Source: Micrococcus sp023147585 (GTDB lineage: Bacteria; Actinomycetota; Actinomycetes; Actinomycetales; Micrococcaceae). Taken from it: a stretch of DNA of 64,000 bases. This document shows positions 17,057 to 25,233 of this stretch, piece after piece (within the stretch, counting starts at the first letter, position 1; each line of letters starts with the position of its first letter). Location: contig NZ_CP085253.1 in NCBI RefSeq assembly GCF_044872765.1, forward strand, positions 1,550,001 through 1,614,000, in the 5' to 3' direction. Made by a program: the position numbers and the translations under genes. The notes beneath the pieces were generated by a model that saw only the letters and a list, made by a program, of their open reading frames with translations, was not told the origin of the DNA and made no database searches.

Positions 17057-18708
17057 AGCGGGGCCCCTGGCCGCGGCACGGGGGCACCCAGGTGCTGGGC
17101 CACGGCCTCGCGGGCGATCTCGGCCGAGATCAGGCACATGGGCACGCCGATGCCCGGGCGCACGGACGAGCCGGCGTAGACCAGCCCGGCCACGTCGGCG
17201 TCGCGCACGGCGGGGCGGAACATGGCCGACTGGCGCAGGGTGTGCCCGGGACCCAGCAGGGAGCCGCGCCACGCGTTCACCTCGGCGGCGAAGTCCCCGG
17301 GGCCGTAGGTGCGCCGCACCACGATCCGCTCGGCGAGGTCCGGGATGTCCGCCCAGCGGGCGAGCTGGGCGAGGGCGCGGTCGGCCACGGCCTCCACCAT
17401 CGGGTCCCCGGGGGTGTCCTCGTCCGGGGTCCGGACGCCGCCGCGGCCCCAGCCGACCTCGGCGGGGGCGGGCACGAGCAGGAACAGGGCCTCGTCGCCG
17501 TCGGGCGCGGCGCCCGGGTCCGTGGCCGAGGTGCGCGAGACGTAGACCGAGGTCTCCTCGGCCAGCTCGTCGCCCGCCTCGATGCGGCCGAAGTTGTCAT
17601 CCCAGTCCGCGGTGAACAGCAGCGTGTGGTGCAGCAGCTGGGGCAACGCGCCGCGCACGCCCACGCACACCAGCACCCCGGAGGGGCCGGGGTCGCGGCC
17701 GTCCCACGCGGACTCGGGCACGCTCTGGGCCGCGGGAAGCAGGCGGGTCTGCACGTGGTGCAGGTCCGCTGCGGCCACCACGGCGTCCGCCGGCACGCGG
17801 TGCTCCGCGCCGGAGGCGTCCCGGTAGACGACGCCGGTGGCCCGCCCGGGGCTGCGGCGTCGCCCGCGGAGTCGGCCCAGCGCGCCGCGGGCCGGCGAGG
17901 GAGCCGCGTCCGCCACCTCGATGCGGGTGACCTCCGCCTCCGTGCGGATCTCGACGCCGGCCTCGCGGGCCAGGTCCGCCATCGCGTCCACCAGGGCGGC
18001 GAACCCGCCGATGGGGTGCTGCACGCCGTCCTCGAGGTCGAGGTGGCTCATGAGGTGGTACATCGCCGGGGCGCGCCGCGGGGAGGTCCCCAGGAACACG
18101 GCGGGGTAGCCGAGGATCTGGCGCACGCGGGGGTCCTGGAAGCGGCGGGCCACATGGCCGCGCAGCCCGCCCAGCAGCTGGGGGCCGAGCGCGGGCAGGG
18201 CGCGCAGCACCTCGGGGTGGGCCAGGGCGAGCGGGCGGCGGAAGTCGGTGTAGAGGAAGTGGCGCTTGGCCAGCGCGTAGATGCGGGCGGCGGAGTCCAG
18301 GTACGCGCCCAGGCGCGGGCCGGCTCCCGGCTCGAGGCGCTCCACCAGCGCGGTGGCCTCGGCGCGCCCCGTGACGACGTCGACGGGCGGCTCCTCCAGG
18401 TGCTCCTGCGTGTACACGCGGTAGGCGGGCTCGAGGCGGCGCAGGTCCAGGCGCTCGTCGGCGGAGGTCCCCATGAGGCGGAACCACCGGTCGATCACCT
18501 CTGGCATCAGGTACCACGAGGGCCCGGTGTCGAACGTGAAGCCCTCCGCGCTCCACCGCCCCGCGCGGCCGCCGAGCCCGGACTGGCGCTCGAGCAGGGT
18601 CACCTGGTGCCCGTCGCGGGCGAGCAGGCCCGCGGTGGCCAGGCCCGCGAAGCCGCCGCCCACCACGACGACGCGGCGCGGACGGGTGTCGGTCTGGTGC
18701 GTCCTCAT
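17053..18708 (-). CDS. crtI: Phytoene desaturase
   Basis: A 551-aa FAD-dependent desaturase converting phytoene to lycopene. The N-terminal dinucleotide motif VVVVGGGFAGLATAGLL lies at about residues 13-29, followed by GGRAGRWSAEGFTFDTGPSWYLMPEV. The C-terminal FAD motif region is YAGSSVRPGIGVPMCLISAEIA. A GGAGG site precedes ATG 18708, and the start overlaps the crtB stop as ATGA. Length fits bacterial CrtI, with a Gly/Arg-rich insertion of about 25 residues near 280-305. Confidence 0.93.
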   Translation of the reverse strand: MRTHQTDTRPRRVVVVGGGFAGLATAGLLARDGHQVTLLERQSGLGGRAGRWSAEGFTFDTGPSWYLMPEVIDRWFRLMGTSADERLDLRRLEPAYRVYTQEHLEEPPVDVVTGRAEATALVERLEPGAGPRLGAYLDSAARIYALAKRHFLYTDFRRPLALAHPEVLRALPALGPQLLGGLRGHVARRFQDPRVRQILGYPAVFLGTSPRRAPAMYHLMSHLDLEDGVQHPIGGFAALVDAMADLAREAGVEIRTEAEVTRIEVADAAPSPARGALGRLRGRRRSPGRATGVVYRDASGAEHRVPADAVVAAADLHHVQTRLLPAAQSVPESAWDGRDPGPSGVLVCVGVRGALPQLLHHTLLFTADWDDNFGRIEAGDELAEETSVYVSRTSATDPGAAPDGDEALFLLVPAPAEVGWGRGGVRTPDEDTPGDPMVEAVADRALAQLARWADIPDLAERIVVRRTYGPGDFAAEVNAWRGSLLGPGHTLRQSAMFRPAVRDADVAGLVYAGSSVRPGIGVPMCLISAEIAREAVAQHLGAPVPRPGAPL

Positions 18709-19667
18709 GCGGTGCCTCCAGGGCGGATGGAGCGGGTGGAGCGGGTGGGATTGCGGCGACCCGCGCGCCGGGAGTGCTCGCCGTCGTCGCGGCGGGAGCC
18801 GGCCAGCACGCGCAGGGCAATGCGCGCCTTGACAGCGTCCGGCACGCGCACGCGGCGCTCTGCGAGCTCGGCGGCGGGGACGGCGGCGATGCGCCAGGCG
18901 AGCTCCGCGAAGAGCCCGTGGGCCAGGAGCACGGCGCGGCCGGCCCGCGGGTCGAGGGCGTGGATGCCGGGCAGGGCGGCGTCGAGGTCCGCCCACAGGT
19001 CCGCGAGCAGCTCGGCCTTGCGCTCCTCGGTGAGGGTGCCCGGACGCGCGTCGGCGAAGTAGGTGCGGCCCAGGCCGTCGTGGTCCGCGGCGAGGTCCCG
19101 CAGGAAGTTGACCTTCTGGAACGCCGCGCCGAGGCGGGAGGCGGCCGCGCGCAGCTCCTCCTGCTCGGCGGGGGTGTCCGCGCGGGTGCCGGGCAGGGAG
19201 GCGAACACGCGCAGGCACATCAGGCCCACCACCTCGGCCGAGCCGTGGATGTACTCGGCCAGGGAGTGCTCGCCGTGCTCGCTCGTCTCCAGGTCCGCGC
19301 GCATCGAGGCGAAGAAGGGGGCCGTCAGCTCGGGGGTGATCCCGTGGCGGCGGGCGACGTCGGCGAACGCGTGCAGCACGAGGTCCGCGGAAAAGCCCGT
19401 GGCCATGGCGTCCTCGCAGGCGGTCTCGTAGGCGTCCAGGGCGGCGCGCACCTGCGCAGGCTCCAGCCCGGCGGCCGCGGCCGGGCCGTCGACGATCTCG
19501 TCCGCCACGCGCACCATCGCGTAGATCGCGGCGATGTCCCCGCGGGCCTGGGCGGGCAGGGTGCGGCAGGCCCAGGAGAAGGAGGTGGAGTAGCGGCCGA
19601 TCACGGTGCGGGCCGCGGCGTGCGCGGTGCGCGTGAAGAGGTCCAGTCCGGTGGTCGGGGCGCTCAC
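18705..19667 (-). CDS. crtB: Phytoene synthase
   Basis: A 320-aa squalene/phytoene synthase joining two geranylgeranyl-PP molecules. The two Asp-rich motifs are VRVADEIVDGP (about 50-60) and NFLRDLAADHDGLGR (about 190-204). The N-terminal YSTSFSWACRTLP is typical. GTG 19667 follows GGAGGAG and overlaps the crtE stop (GTGA). The last 25 residues are Arg/Ser-rich and not conserved. Confidence 0.93.
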   Translation of the reverse strand: MSAPTTGLDLFTRTAHAAARTVIGRYSTSFSWACRTLPAQARGDIAAIYAMVRVADEIVDGPAAAAGLEPAQVRAALDAYETACEDAMATGFSADLVLHAFADVARRHGITPELTAPFFASMRADLETSEHGEHSLAEYIHGSAEVVGLMCLRVFASLPGTRADTPAEQEELRAAASRLGAAFQKVNFLRDLAADHDGLGRTYFADARPGTLTEERKAELLADLWADLDAALPGIHALDPRAGRAVLLAHGLFAELAWRIAAVPAAELAERRVRVPDAVKARIALRVLAGSRRDDGEHSRRAGRRNPTRSTRSIRPGGTA

Positions 19668-20875
19668 GCGGGCTCCTCCGTCCCGAGGATGCGGCGGCAG
19701 GCCGCGGCGAAGTCCGCCCGCTCCGCGGCGCCCAGGGGCAGGGCCTCCAGACGGGCGAGCCCGCGGTCCACGAGTTCGGCGGCCAGCTCGAGGGCGTGCG
19801 TGCGCGAGCCCGCCTCCTCCAGGGCCGCACGGGCGGCGTCCACGGGGTGCGGGGCGCCGTCGTCGTGGGGTGCGGTGCCGTGCGGGGCGGTGCCGGCCGC
19901 GGTGCCGTGCGGGGCGGTGCCGGCCGCGGTGCCGGCCGCGGTGCCGTGCGGGGCGGTGCCGTGCGGGGCGGTGCCGTGGTGGCCCGAGACGCTGCCGGCC
20001 GGGGGCGCGGCGGCGGCGCGGTCCAGCAGCGCGGCGACGTCGGGATCCCGGCGCCCGTGGGCGGTGACGACCGTGGCCTTGCCCTCGCGCAGGTCACCCG
20101 CGTCGGGCTTGCCGGTGGCGTCCGGGGAGCCGAACACGCCGTGCACGTCGTCCACCACCTGGTAGGCGGCCCCGAGGTCGGCGCCGACGGCGGCGAGGGC
20201 CGCGGCCAGATCGGGGGTCGCGCCGGCCAGCAGGGCGCCGGCGCGCAGGGGGCCCTCGAAGGTGTAGGCGGCGGTCTTGAGGCGCTGCATCGCGAGGATC
20301 CGTGCGGGCTCCGGGTGCTCGCCCGTGTGGCGGGCCAGGCCGAGGAGCACGTCCTCCAGCTCACCGGCGGCCGAGGCCGTGGCCGCGTCCAGCACGACGG
20401 CGGCCACGGGGGCGGCCCGCACCGGGTCGGGGGTGCACGTCATGGCCAGGCGCAGGGCCAAGGTGAGGAGGGTGTCGCCCGCGATGACCGCGACGGAGAG
20501 GCCTGCATGGGCGTCCTCTCCGGCGGGGACGCCCACGCCTGCGAGGCGCCGGCGGTAGACCTCGGCCACGGTGGGGCGGCCGCGGCGGACGGTGTCCCGG
20601 TCGATCACGTCGTCGTGCACCAGGAGGGCCGTGTGCAGGAGCTCGAACGCGGCGCCGAGCCGGTCCACGGCCGCGCGGTCCGCCGCCGGGACGGGCACGC
20701 CGGCGGCGGCCCGGTAGCCGAGGTCCACGAGGCGCGGGCGGATGAGCTTGCCGCCCACGGTGGACTGCTGGAGGGTGCCGAGCAGCTCGGCGAACGCCTC
20801 GGAGCCGGGGGCGCTCTCCGCGGCGCCCGCGAGCGTCTGGGTGAGCACGGCGGAGACCCCGTCCGCGTCCTGCAT
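19664..20875 (-). CDS. crtE: Geranylgeranyl/polyprenyl diphosphate synthase
   Basis: First gene of the carotenoid operon; a 403-aa trans-isoprenyl diphosphate synthase making the C20 precursor. Asp-rich motif 1 is LLVHDDVIDRDTVRRGRPT, and motif 2 is YQVVDDVHGVFGSPDATGKPDAGDLREGK. ATG 20875 is preceded by GAGGAGG. Between the catalytic core and the C-terminal helices lies an unusual stretch of about 45 residues made of HGTAP and AGTA repeats (encoded at about 19855-19985), absent from the normal fold. The enzyme is therefore longer than usual. Confidence 0.92.
   Translation of the reverse strand: MQDADGVSAVLTQTLAGAAESAPGSEAFAELLGTLQQSTVGGKLIRPRLVDLGYRAAAGVPVPAADRAAVDRLGAAFELLHTALLVHDDVIDRDTVRRGRPTVAEVYRRRLAGVGVPAGEDAHAGLSVAVIAGDTLLTLALRLAMTCTPDPVRAAPVAAVVLDAATASAAGELEDVLLGLARHTGEHPEPARILAMQRLKTAAYTFEGPLRAGALLAGATPDLAAALAAVGADLGAAYQVVDDVHGVFGSPDATGKPDAGDLREGKATVVTAHGRRDPDVAALLDRAAAAPPAGSVSGHHGTAPHGTAPHGTAAGTAAGTAPHGTAAGTAPHGTAPHDDGAPHPVDAARAALEEAGSRTHALELAAELVDRGLARLEALPLGAAERADFAAACRRILGTEEPA
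19868..19980 (-). repeat. GC-rich minisatellite inside crtE
   Basis: On the plus strand the units GTGCCGTGCGGGGCG and GTGCCGGCCGCG alternate about eight times in tandem. Units are multiples of 3, so copy-number change keeps the frame. They encode alternating HGTAP and AGTA peptides in the C-terminal third of CrtE. Confidence 0.88.
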
Positions 20876-20907
20876 GGGCCCTCCTCGGCAGCTGAGACGA
20901 CGGCGCG

Positions 20908-20966
20908 ACGGACCCCCCGCGAGGCGCGGGGGATCCGTGGTGTCGCTCGATGGTTCGATCGTCGAA
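20908..20966 (-). promoter_or_regulatory. crtE leader: hairpin plus palindromic operator candidate
   Basis: A hairpin with 13-bp arms and one mismatch (20908-20920 and 20926-20938) lies about 33 nt upstream of the crtE start. Just beyond it, TTCGATCGTCGAA at 20954-20966 is a perfect palindrome around a 3-nt centre. The hairpin may terminate the upstream lipoprotein transcript or act in the crtE leader; the palindrome is a plausible repressor site. Both roles are inferred. Confidence 0.45.
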
Positions 20967-21052
20967 TGTCCTCTCCGAGGACGGTAACGGCCCCCGGTCC
21001 GGCCCGTCCAGCCGAGCGTACCCGTGCGACGCGGACGGACACGCCCGGCGGC

Positions 21053-21122
21053 GGACCGCCGGGCGGATCAGGAGGTGGCCGCCGGGCGCGGTGAGGGACC
21101 GCCGGGCGGATCAGGAGGTGGC
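21053..21122. repeat. Tandem duplication of a gene 3' end
   Basis: A 27-bp sequence is present identically at 21053-21079 and 21096-21122 (period 43 bp). The second copy contains the stop and last codons of the lipoprotein gene; the first lies just downstream of it. Confidence 0.85.
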
Positions 21123-21704
21123 GGCCGCGTTCTCCTCGGTGGCCTTCTCCAGGGTCATCTCGGGGTCCGCGAGCTGTCCCGTCCACTCGCCGGAGACGGC
21201 GTAAGCCACGCAGTGCGTCCCCTCGGAGCCGAAGGAGCTGAGCTCCGCGGCGGTGACGACGGCGCCGTTCAGGCGCTCCTCCTCCTTCGCCAGGCGGGCA
21301 CCCTCGGCCTGGCAGACGGCGGCGGTGGTGGAGGCCGTGTCGGCCGGGTCCGCGGCGGGGACGGCCCAGAGGTACTCCGCGGTGTGCTTCTCGGCGCAGT
21401 CCACGGGGGTGAAGTTGCTGAGGTCGCGCACGCCCACGTCCGCGGTGAAGCAGGCGCCGGGCGAGTAGTCGGCCGCGGCGGCGGTGCTCGAAGCGGAGGA
21501 GGAGGACTCGGTGGCCGACGCGGAGGCGGAGGCCGACGTCGAGGACTCGGCGGAGACGGACGGGGTCGTGGAGGTGGACGACGCGGAGGTGGACTCGGAG
21601 GACGTAGGAGCGTCCGAGCCGCCGCACGCGGTCAGGGCCAGGAGGGCCGCAGCGGAGAGGGCGGCGAGGCCGGCGGGACGCGCGAAGGCGGGGGTACGGG
21701 TCAT
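21111..21704 (-). CDS. Lipoprotein with septum-formation-like domain
   Basis: A 197-aa lipoprotein. The lipobox LLALTACGG has its Cys at residue 27, followed by a Ser/Thr/Ala linker to about residue 78. A C-terminal domain then begins YSPGACFTADVGVRDLSNFTPVDCAEKHTAEYLWAV, with cysteines in GACF, VDCAEKH, AVCQAE and THCVAY. The CF...VDCAxxHxAE pattern is that of the actinobacterial septum-formation domain found in secreted or membrane proteins; its function is poorly known. A GGAGA site precedes ATG 21704. It is upstream of and co-directional with crtE, but a hairpin and palindrome intervene. Confidence 0.75.
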   Translation of the reverse strand: MTRTPAFARPAGLAALSAAALLALTACGGSDAPTSSESTSASSTSTTPSVSAESSTSASASASATESSSSASSTAAAADYSPGACFTADVGVRDLSNFTPVDCAEKHTAEYLWAVPAADPADTASTTAAVCQAEGARLAKEEERLNGAVVTAAELSSFGSEGTHCVAYAVSGEWTGQLADPEMTLEKATEENAAATS

Positions 21705-21856
21705 GGGTCTGGTGTCTCCTGGGATCAGAACGGGCGGCCGCCCCGGATGGAGGCGTCGAAATCGGATTCTATCCGCCCAGGTCAGGGGCTGCGGCCCGCC
21801 GGTCGCGGTCCCTGGTCACCCCGGTGCACGGCCTCCGCGCCTGCCACACTGGGGGG

Positions 21857-22429
21857 ATGGAGACGTCCTCGCCCCGCACCCCCGCCGCCCCGTCCGCCGT
21901 CGAGCTGGTGGTGCTCCTGGGTTCGGACGGCGTCCCCGTGGGCACCGAGCCCAAGGCGACGGTGCACCGCCGCGTGGACGAGGGCGGCACCCCGCTGCAC
22001 CTGGCGTTCTCCTGCCACGTGTACGACGCGGCCGGGCGCTTCCTGCTCACGCGGCGCGCCCTGGGCAAGAAGGCGTTCGGCGGCGTGTGGACCAACGGTT
22101 TCTGCGGCCATCCCGGCGTCGGGGAAAGCCCCGCCGCGGCCGTGGTGCGGCGCGCCCCCCAGGAGCTGGGCGTGGGCGTGCGGGACGTGACGCCGCTGCT
22201 GCCGGACTTCCGCTACCGCGCCGTCGACGCCGGGGGCATGGAGGAGCACGAGGTGTGCCCCGTGTTCCGGGCCGAGATCGACGGCGACCCCGCCCCGGAG
22301 CGGGACGAGGTCGCCGAATGGTGCTGGGTCACCGTCCCCGAGCTGACGGCCGCGCTGGCCGCCGTGCCCCGAGCGTTCAGTCCGTGGCTCGTGGAGCAGT
22401 GGGAGCAGGGGGCGTTCAGCGCGCGTTGA
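21857..22429 (+). CDS. idi: Isopentenyl-diphosphate delta-isomerase, type 1
   Basis: A 190-aa Nudix-fold isomerase interconverting IPP and DMAPP. Key features are the catalytic Cys in WTNGFCGHP (about residue 82), the metal/catalytic glutamates in GGMEEHEVCPVF, and the Nudix-like GVGESPAAAVVRRAPQELG. CACACT lies 6 nt before ATG 21857, so a leaderless start is likely. It supplies C5 units used by CrtE and, as DMAPP, by CrtE2 in the adjacent operon. The end is convergent with the thioredoxin gene, and both 3' ends carry the same 15-bp duplicated sequence. Confidence 0.92.
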   Translation: METSSPRTPAAPSAVELVVLLGSDGVPVGTEPKATVHRRVDEGGTPLHLAFSCHVYDAAGRFLLTRRALGKKAFGGVWTNGFCGHPGVGESPAAAVVRRAPQELGVGVRDVTPLLPDFRYRAVDAGGMEEHEVCPVFRAEIDGDPAPERDEVAEWCWVTVPELTAALAAVPRAFSPWLVEQWEQGAFSAR

Positions 22430-22471
22430 GGTCGACGCGCGTCGGGCTGGACGCGGTCAGCGCGCGTTGAG
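22416..22471. repeat. Duplicated 3'-end sequence between idi and the thioredoxin gene
   Basis: TCAGCGCGCGTTGAG occurs at 22416-22430 and 22457-22471, each followed by a CGCGTCGGGCTGG block. The first copy carries the idi stop codon and the second the stop of the convergent gene. Confidence 0.85.
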
Positions 22472-22873
22472 CGCGTCGGGCTGGGCGGACTCGTCCGCGC
22501 CGGCCTCGGCGCCGTCCTCACCCTCCTGCGCCATGCGGCGCACCTCCTCGACGTCCAGGCCCTTGACCTGCTCGAGGAGCTGATCGAGCGCCGAGCCGGG
22601 AAGGGCGCCGGCCTGGGAGAACACGAGCACGCCGCCGCGGAACGCCATCAGCGTGGGGATCGAGGTGATCCCGGCCATCGCGGCGAGCTGCTGCTCGGCC
22701 TCGGTGTCCACCTTGGCGAACACGACGTCCTCATGCTTCTCCGAGGCGGCCTCGAAGACCGGGGCGAACTGGCGGCACGGGCCGCACCAGGAGGCCCAGA
22801 AGTCCACCAGGACGGTGTCGTTCTCGGAGACGGTCGAGCCGAAGGCGTCGAGGGTGAGATCGGCGGTGGCCAT
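22457..22873 (-). CDS. Thioredoxin
   Basis: A 138-aa thioredoxin-fold protein with the WCGPC active site (VLVDFWASWCGPCRQF, about residues 22-37) and the cis-Pro loop ITSIPTLMAF. It carries a C-terminal extension of about 35 acidic/Ala-rich residues beyond the normal thioredoxin end, starting near VEEVRRMAQEG. The ATG at 22873 follows GAAAGGA; the upstream MKGPP start is less well placed. It acts as a cytoplasmic protein-disulfide reductase. Confidence 0.9.
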   Translation of the reverse strand: MATADLTLDAFGSTVSENDTVLVDFWASWCGPCRQFAPVFEAASEKHEDVVFAKVDTEAEQQLAAMAGITSIPTLMAFRGGVLVFSQAGALPGSALDQLLEQVKGLDVEEVRRMAQEGEDGAEAGADESAQPDALNAR

Positions 22874-23027
22874 GGGAGGTCCTTTCATCGGTGGCGACGT
22901 CGGCGCCCGAGCGGGGCGGCGCCGTCAGTGGTTCACGGGGTGGAACAGGCCGTCGAGCGCGGCTATTCCGCCCCGCGCCTCTGTCCCCGCGCGCGGGACC
23001 CCCGGCACCGCGCCGGTTCCGGCGCGT

Positions 23028-23846
23028 TCAGTGCCCGAACGTCTCCGGGTGCTGCCGGGGGCCGGAGCCGTCGTCGAGCGCGTCGATCCCGGCCATCTCC
23101 ACGGGCGTGAGGGAGAAGGAGAGGAGGTCCAGGTTCTCGGCCTGGCGCGCCGGATCCGCCGACTTGGGGATGACGACGCGCCCGTGCTGCAGGTGCCAGC
23201 GCAACACCACCTGCTGCACGGTGCGCCCCGTCCGGGCGACGGCGGCCGTGATCGCCTCGCGGGTCTCGATGCCGAGCTCGGCGCGGCCGATGGGCGAGTA
23301 GGCCGTGACCACGGCGCCGTGCGCGTGGACGGCGGCCTGCCAGCCGGGGATCGCGGCCACGGGGTCCACCTGGATCTGGTCGACCGGGGCCCGCAGTCCG
23401 GCCTCCGCGAGGCGGTCCAGGTGCTCGGCCGTGAAGTTGGAGACGCCCCACGCGCGGATCAGGCCCGTCTCCACGAGGCCCGCGAGCGCGGCCGCCGTCT
23501 CCACGTACCGGTCCTGCTCGGGATTGGGCCAGTGGATGAGCACGAGGTCGGCATGGTCCACGCCCAGGCGGCGCAGGGAGGCCTCGACGGCGGGCCGCAC
23601 CCGCTCCGGGCCGCCGTGGTGCTCCCTGTTGAACTTCGTGGTGAGGAACAGCTCGTCGCGGGTGAGCACGCCCTCGGCGAGGGCCCGGGCGACGGCGAGG
23701 CCCACCGCGTCCTCGTTCCCGTAGTTCTCCGCCGTGTCGACGTGGCGGTAGCCGGCCGCGAGGGCCGCGTGCACCGCGTCGGCGCCCTCCTCCCCGGCCA
23801 GGCGCCACGTGCCCAGCCCGATCCGGGGCATCTCGACGCCGGCCAC
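23028..23846 (-). CDS. Aldo/keto reductase
   Basis: NADPH-dependent carbonyl reductase of the AKR5 type. From GTG 23846 the product is 272 aa with EMPRIGLGTWRL, the catalytic Asp/Tyr pair in HVDTAENYGNED, Lys in LTTKFNREHH, His in DLVLIHWPN, and the cofactor-binding VIPKSADPARQAENLDL. The start is uncertain. Homology seems to begin about 10 residues earlier (ATVTLTG), but the only upstream in-frame ATG (24029) falls on the start of the divergent aroQ gene and would add a basic, non-conserved leader. Confidence 0.8.
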   Translation of the reverse strand: MAGVEMPRIGLGTWRLAGEEGADAVHAALAAGYRHVDTAENYGNEDAVGLAVARALAEGVLTRDELFLTTKFNREHHGGPERVRPAVEASLRRLGVDHADLVLIHWPNPEQDRYVETAAALAGLVETGLIRAWGVSNFTAEHLDRLAEAGLRAPVDQIQVDPVAAIPGWQAAVHAHGAVVTAYSPIGRAELGIETREAITAAVARTGRTVQQVVLRWHLQHGRVVIPKSADPARQAENLDLLSFSLTPVEMAGIDALDDGSGPRQHPETFGH

Positions 23847-24027
23847 GCCCGTGCCCGTCAGCGTGACGGTGGCGGGGACGTCGGCGCCGAGGTCGGGGGC
23901 GGCGGCGTGGGGGCCGCGCGCGAGTCGCGGACGACGCCGGCGACGTACGCTCGCAGGGGACGCCGCCGTCGCCGTCCGGCCCCGTCCGCCCGCCCCGCCC
24001 TCCCCTCCGACACCCCCAGGAGACGCC

Positions 24028-24483
24028 ATGACCGACCAGAGCGCCCGCACCGTGTTCGTCCTCAACGGCCCGAACCTGAACCTGCTCGGCACGCGCGAGC
24101 CGGAGGTCTACGGGACGGCCACCCTCGACGACGTCCGCGACCTCACCGAGGCACGCGCGGCGCAGCACGGCCTCGCCGTGGAGTTCCGCCAGTCCAACCA
24201 CGAGGGCGTGCTGATCGACTGGATCCACGAGGCGCGGGAGGCCGCCGTCGGGATCGTGCTGAACCCGGGCGGCTTCACCCACACGTCCGTCGCGATCCGG
24301 GACGCGCTGTCCGCCGTCGAGATCCCGGCCGTGGAGGTGCACCTGAGCAACGTGCACGCCCGCGAGCCGTTCCGGCACCACTCCTACCTCTCCCCCGTGG
24401 TCGAGGCGGTCATCGCCGGTGCGGGCGTGCACGGCTACGCGTACGCCGTGGAGCAGATCGCGCACCTCGCGTCCGAGGACTGA
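24028..24483 (+). CDS. aroQ: 3-dehydroquinate dehydratase, type II
   Basis: A 151-aa type II dehydroquinase of the shikimate pathway. All signature elements are present: NGPNLNLLGTREPEVYG (catalytic Tyr and flexible-lid Arg), EFRQSNHEGVLIDWIHEA, LNPGGFTHTSVAIRDAL, and the catalytic His in VEVHLSNVHAREPFRHHSY. AGGAG at 24018-24022 precedes the ATG. No other shikimate genes are adjacent. Confidence 0.94.
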   Translation: MTDQSARTVFVLNGPNLNLLGTREPEVYGTATLDDVRDLTEARAAQHGLAVEFRQSNHEGVLIDWIHEAREAAVGIVLNPGGFTHTSVAIRDALSAVEIPAVEVHLSNVHAREPFRHHSYLSPVVEAVIAGAGVHGYAYAVEQIAHLASED

Positions 24484-24590
24484 GGCACGACGCCGGCCGC
24501 CGTCGTCCGGCGCGCGAGCCTGGCCGAGCCCCGGCGCAGGGGCCTAGCGTCGGGGTCACGCACTGACCGTGAGACCGAAGGAGAGCCGTC

Positions 24591-25073
24591 ATGGCTGAGA
24601 AGGACCCCCGCACCCACCTGCTCGAGAGGCTGGCCGACGTCCGTGTCGCCATGCTCACCACCTCTGAGGCCGACGGCCGCCTCGTGACCCGCCCCATGGG
24701 CCTGCAGGAGGCCGAGCAGGACGGCACCCTGTGGTTCATGACCCGCGCGAGCTCCGACGTCGCCGACGAGGCCGCCCAGCGTCCCGTGAACGTGGCGGTC
24801 CAGGAGAGGTCCTTCTGGGCGTCCGTCTCCGGCCACGGCCAGGTGGTCCGTGACGACGAGCGCAAGAGGAAGTACTGGAGCGCCGTCAACGAGTCCTTCT
24901 TCGGTGAGGGCTCGACGCCCGAGGATCCGCAGATCGTGCTCGTGCGCGTGGACGCCGAGTCCGCGCAGTACTGGGAATCCGCGGGCGCGGTGGCCACCGC
25001 GGTCGAGGTCGTGAAGGCCAAGGTCACCGGTGGCACCGCCGAGCCGGGCGACTCGACGACCGTGGAGTTCTGA
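24591..25073 (+). CDS. Pyridoxamine 5'-phosphate oxidase-like general stress protein
   Basis: A 160-aa split-barrel flavin-binding protein of the general stress protein 26 type. The motifs are VRVAMLTTSEADGRLVTRPM, GTLWFMTRASSDVADEA, and VNVAVQERSFWASVSGHGQVVRDDERKRKYWSAVNESFFGEG. GAAGGAG precedes ATG 24591, and TAGCGT at 24545-24550 is a likely -10. The family binds FMN or F420 and is induced by stress; substrate unknown. A very strong hairpin follows the gene. Confidence 0.82.
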   Translation: MAEKDPRTHLLERLADVRVAMLTTSEADGRLVTRPMGLQEAEQDGTLWFMTRASSDVADEAAQRPVNVAVQERSFWASVSGHGQVVRDDERKRKYWSAVNESFFGEGSTPEDPQIVLVRVDAESAQYWESAGAVATAVEVVKAKVTGGTAEPGDSTTVEF

Positions 25074-25117
25074 TCCGCTGAGGGGCGGATTCGGCAAGGC
25101 CCCGAGCTGGAGACCGA

Positions 25118-25163
25118 CGACGGCGCCCCGCACCTCTGGGAGAAGAGGTGCGGGGCGCCGTCG
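25118..25163. terminator. Strong bidirectional terminator
   Basis: Perfect 20-bp inverted repeat (25118-25137 and 25144-25163) with a 6-nt loop, lying between two convergent genes (stress protein and rlmN). It is the most stable simple hairpin seen in the window. Confidence 0.85.
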
Positions 25164-25207
25164 GGTGCGGGTGCCCCCGTTCCACGAGTGCGAGTGACCG
25201 GTAAACC

Positions 25208-25227
25208 CCGTTCCGTCAGCGAAAGCG
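25208..25227. repeat. Diverged copy of the GAAACGGC-type palindromic motif
   Basis: CCGTTCCGTCAGCGAAAGCG matches the inner arm of the 8.7-kb nested palindrome with three substitutions. It lies just beyond the 3' end of rlmN. Confidence 0.5.
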
Positions 25228-25233
25228 CCGGGG

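Noticed and set aside
19868..19980. Possible CRISPR array in the crtE repeats
   Set aside because: The repeats are head-to-tail, coding and without unique spacers.
19796..21094. 432-codon Gly/Ala-rich reading on the plus strand over crtE
   Set aside because: It only mirrors the crtE coding strand and its minisatellite; no domain, no ribosome site.
23847..24092. Longer aldo/keto reductase reading starting MPSRFRFG or MASPGG
   Set aside because: The added residues are basic and low complexity, and the starts lie inside aroQ or on its start codon.
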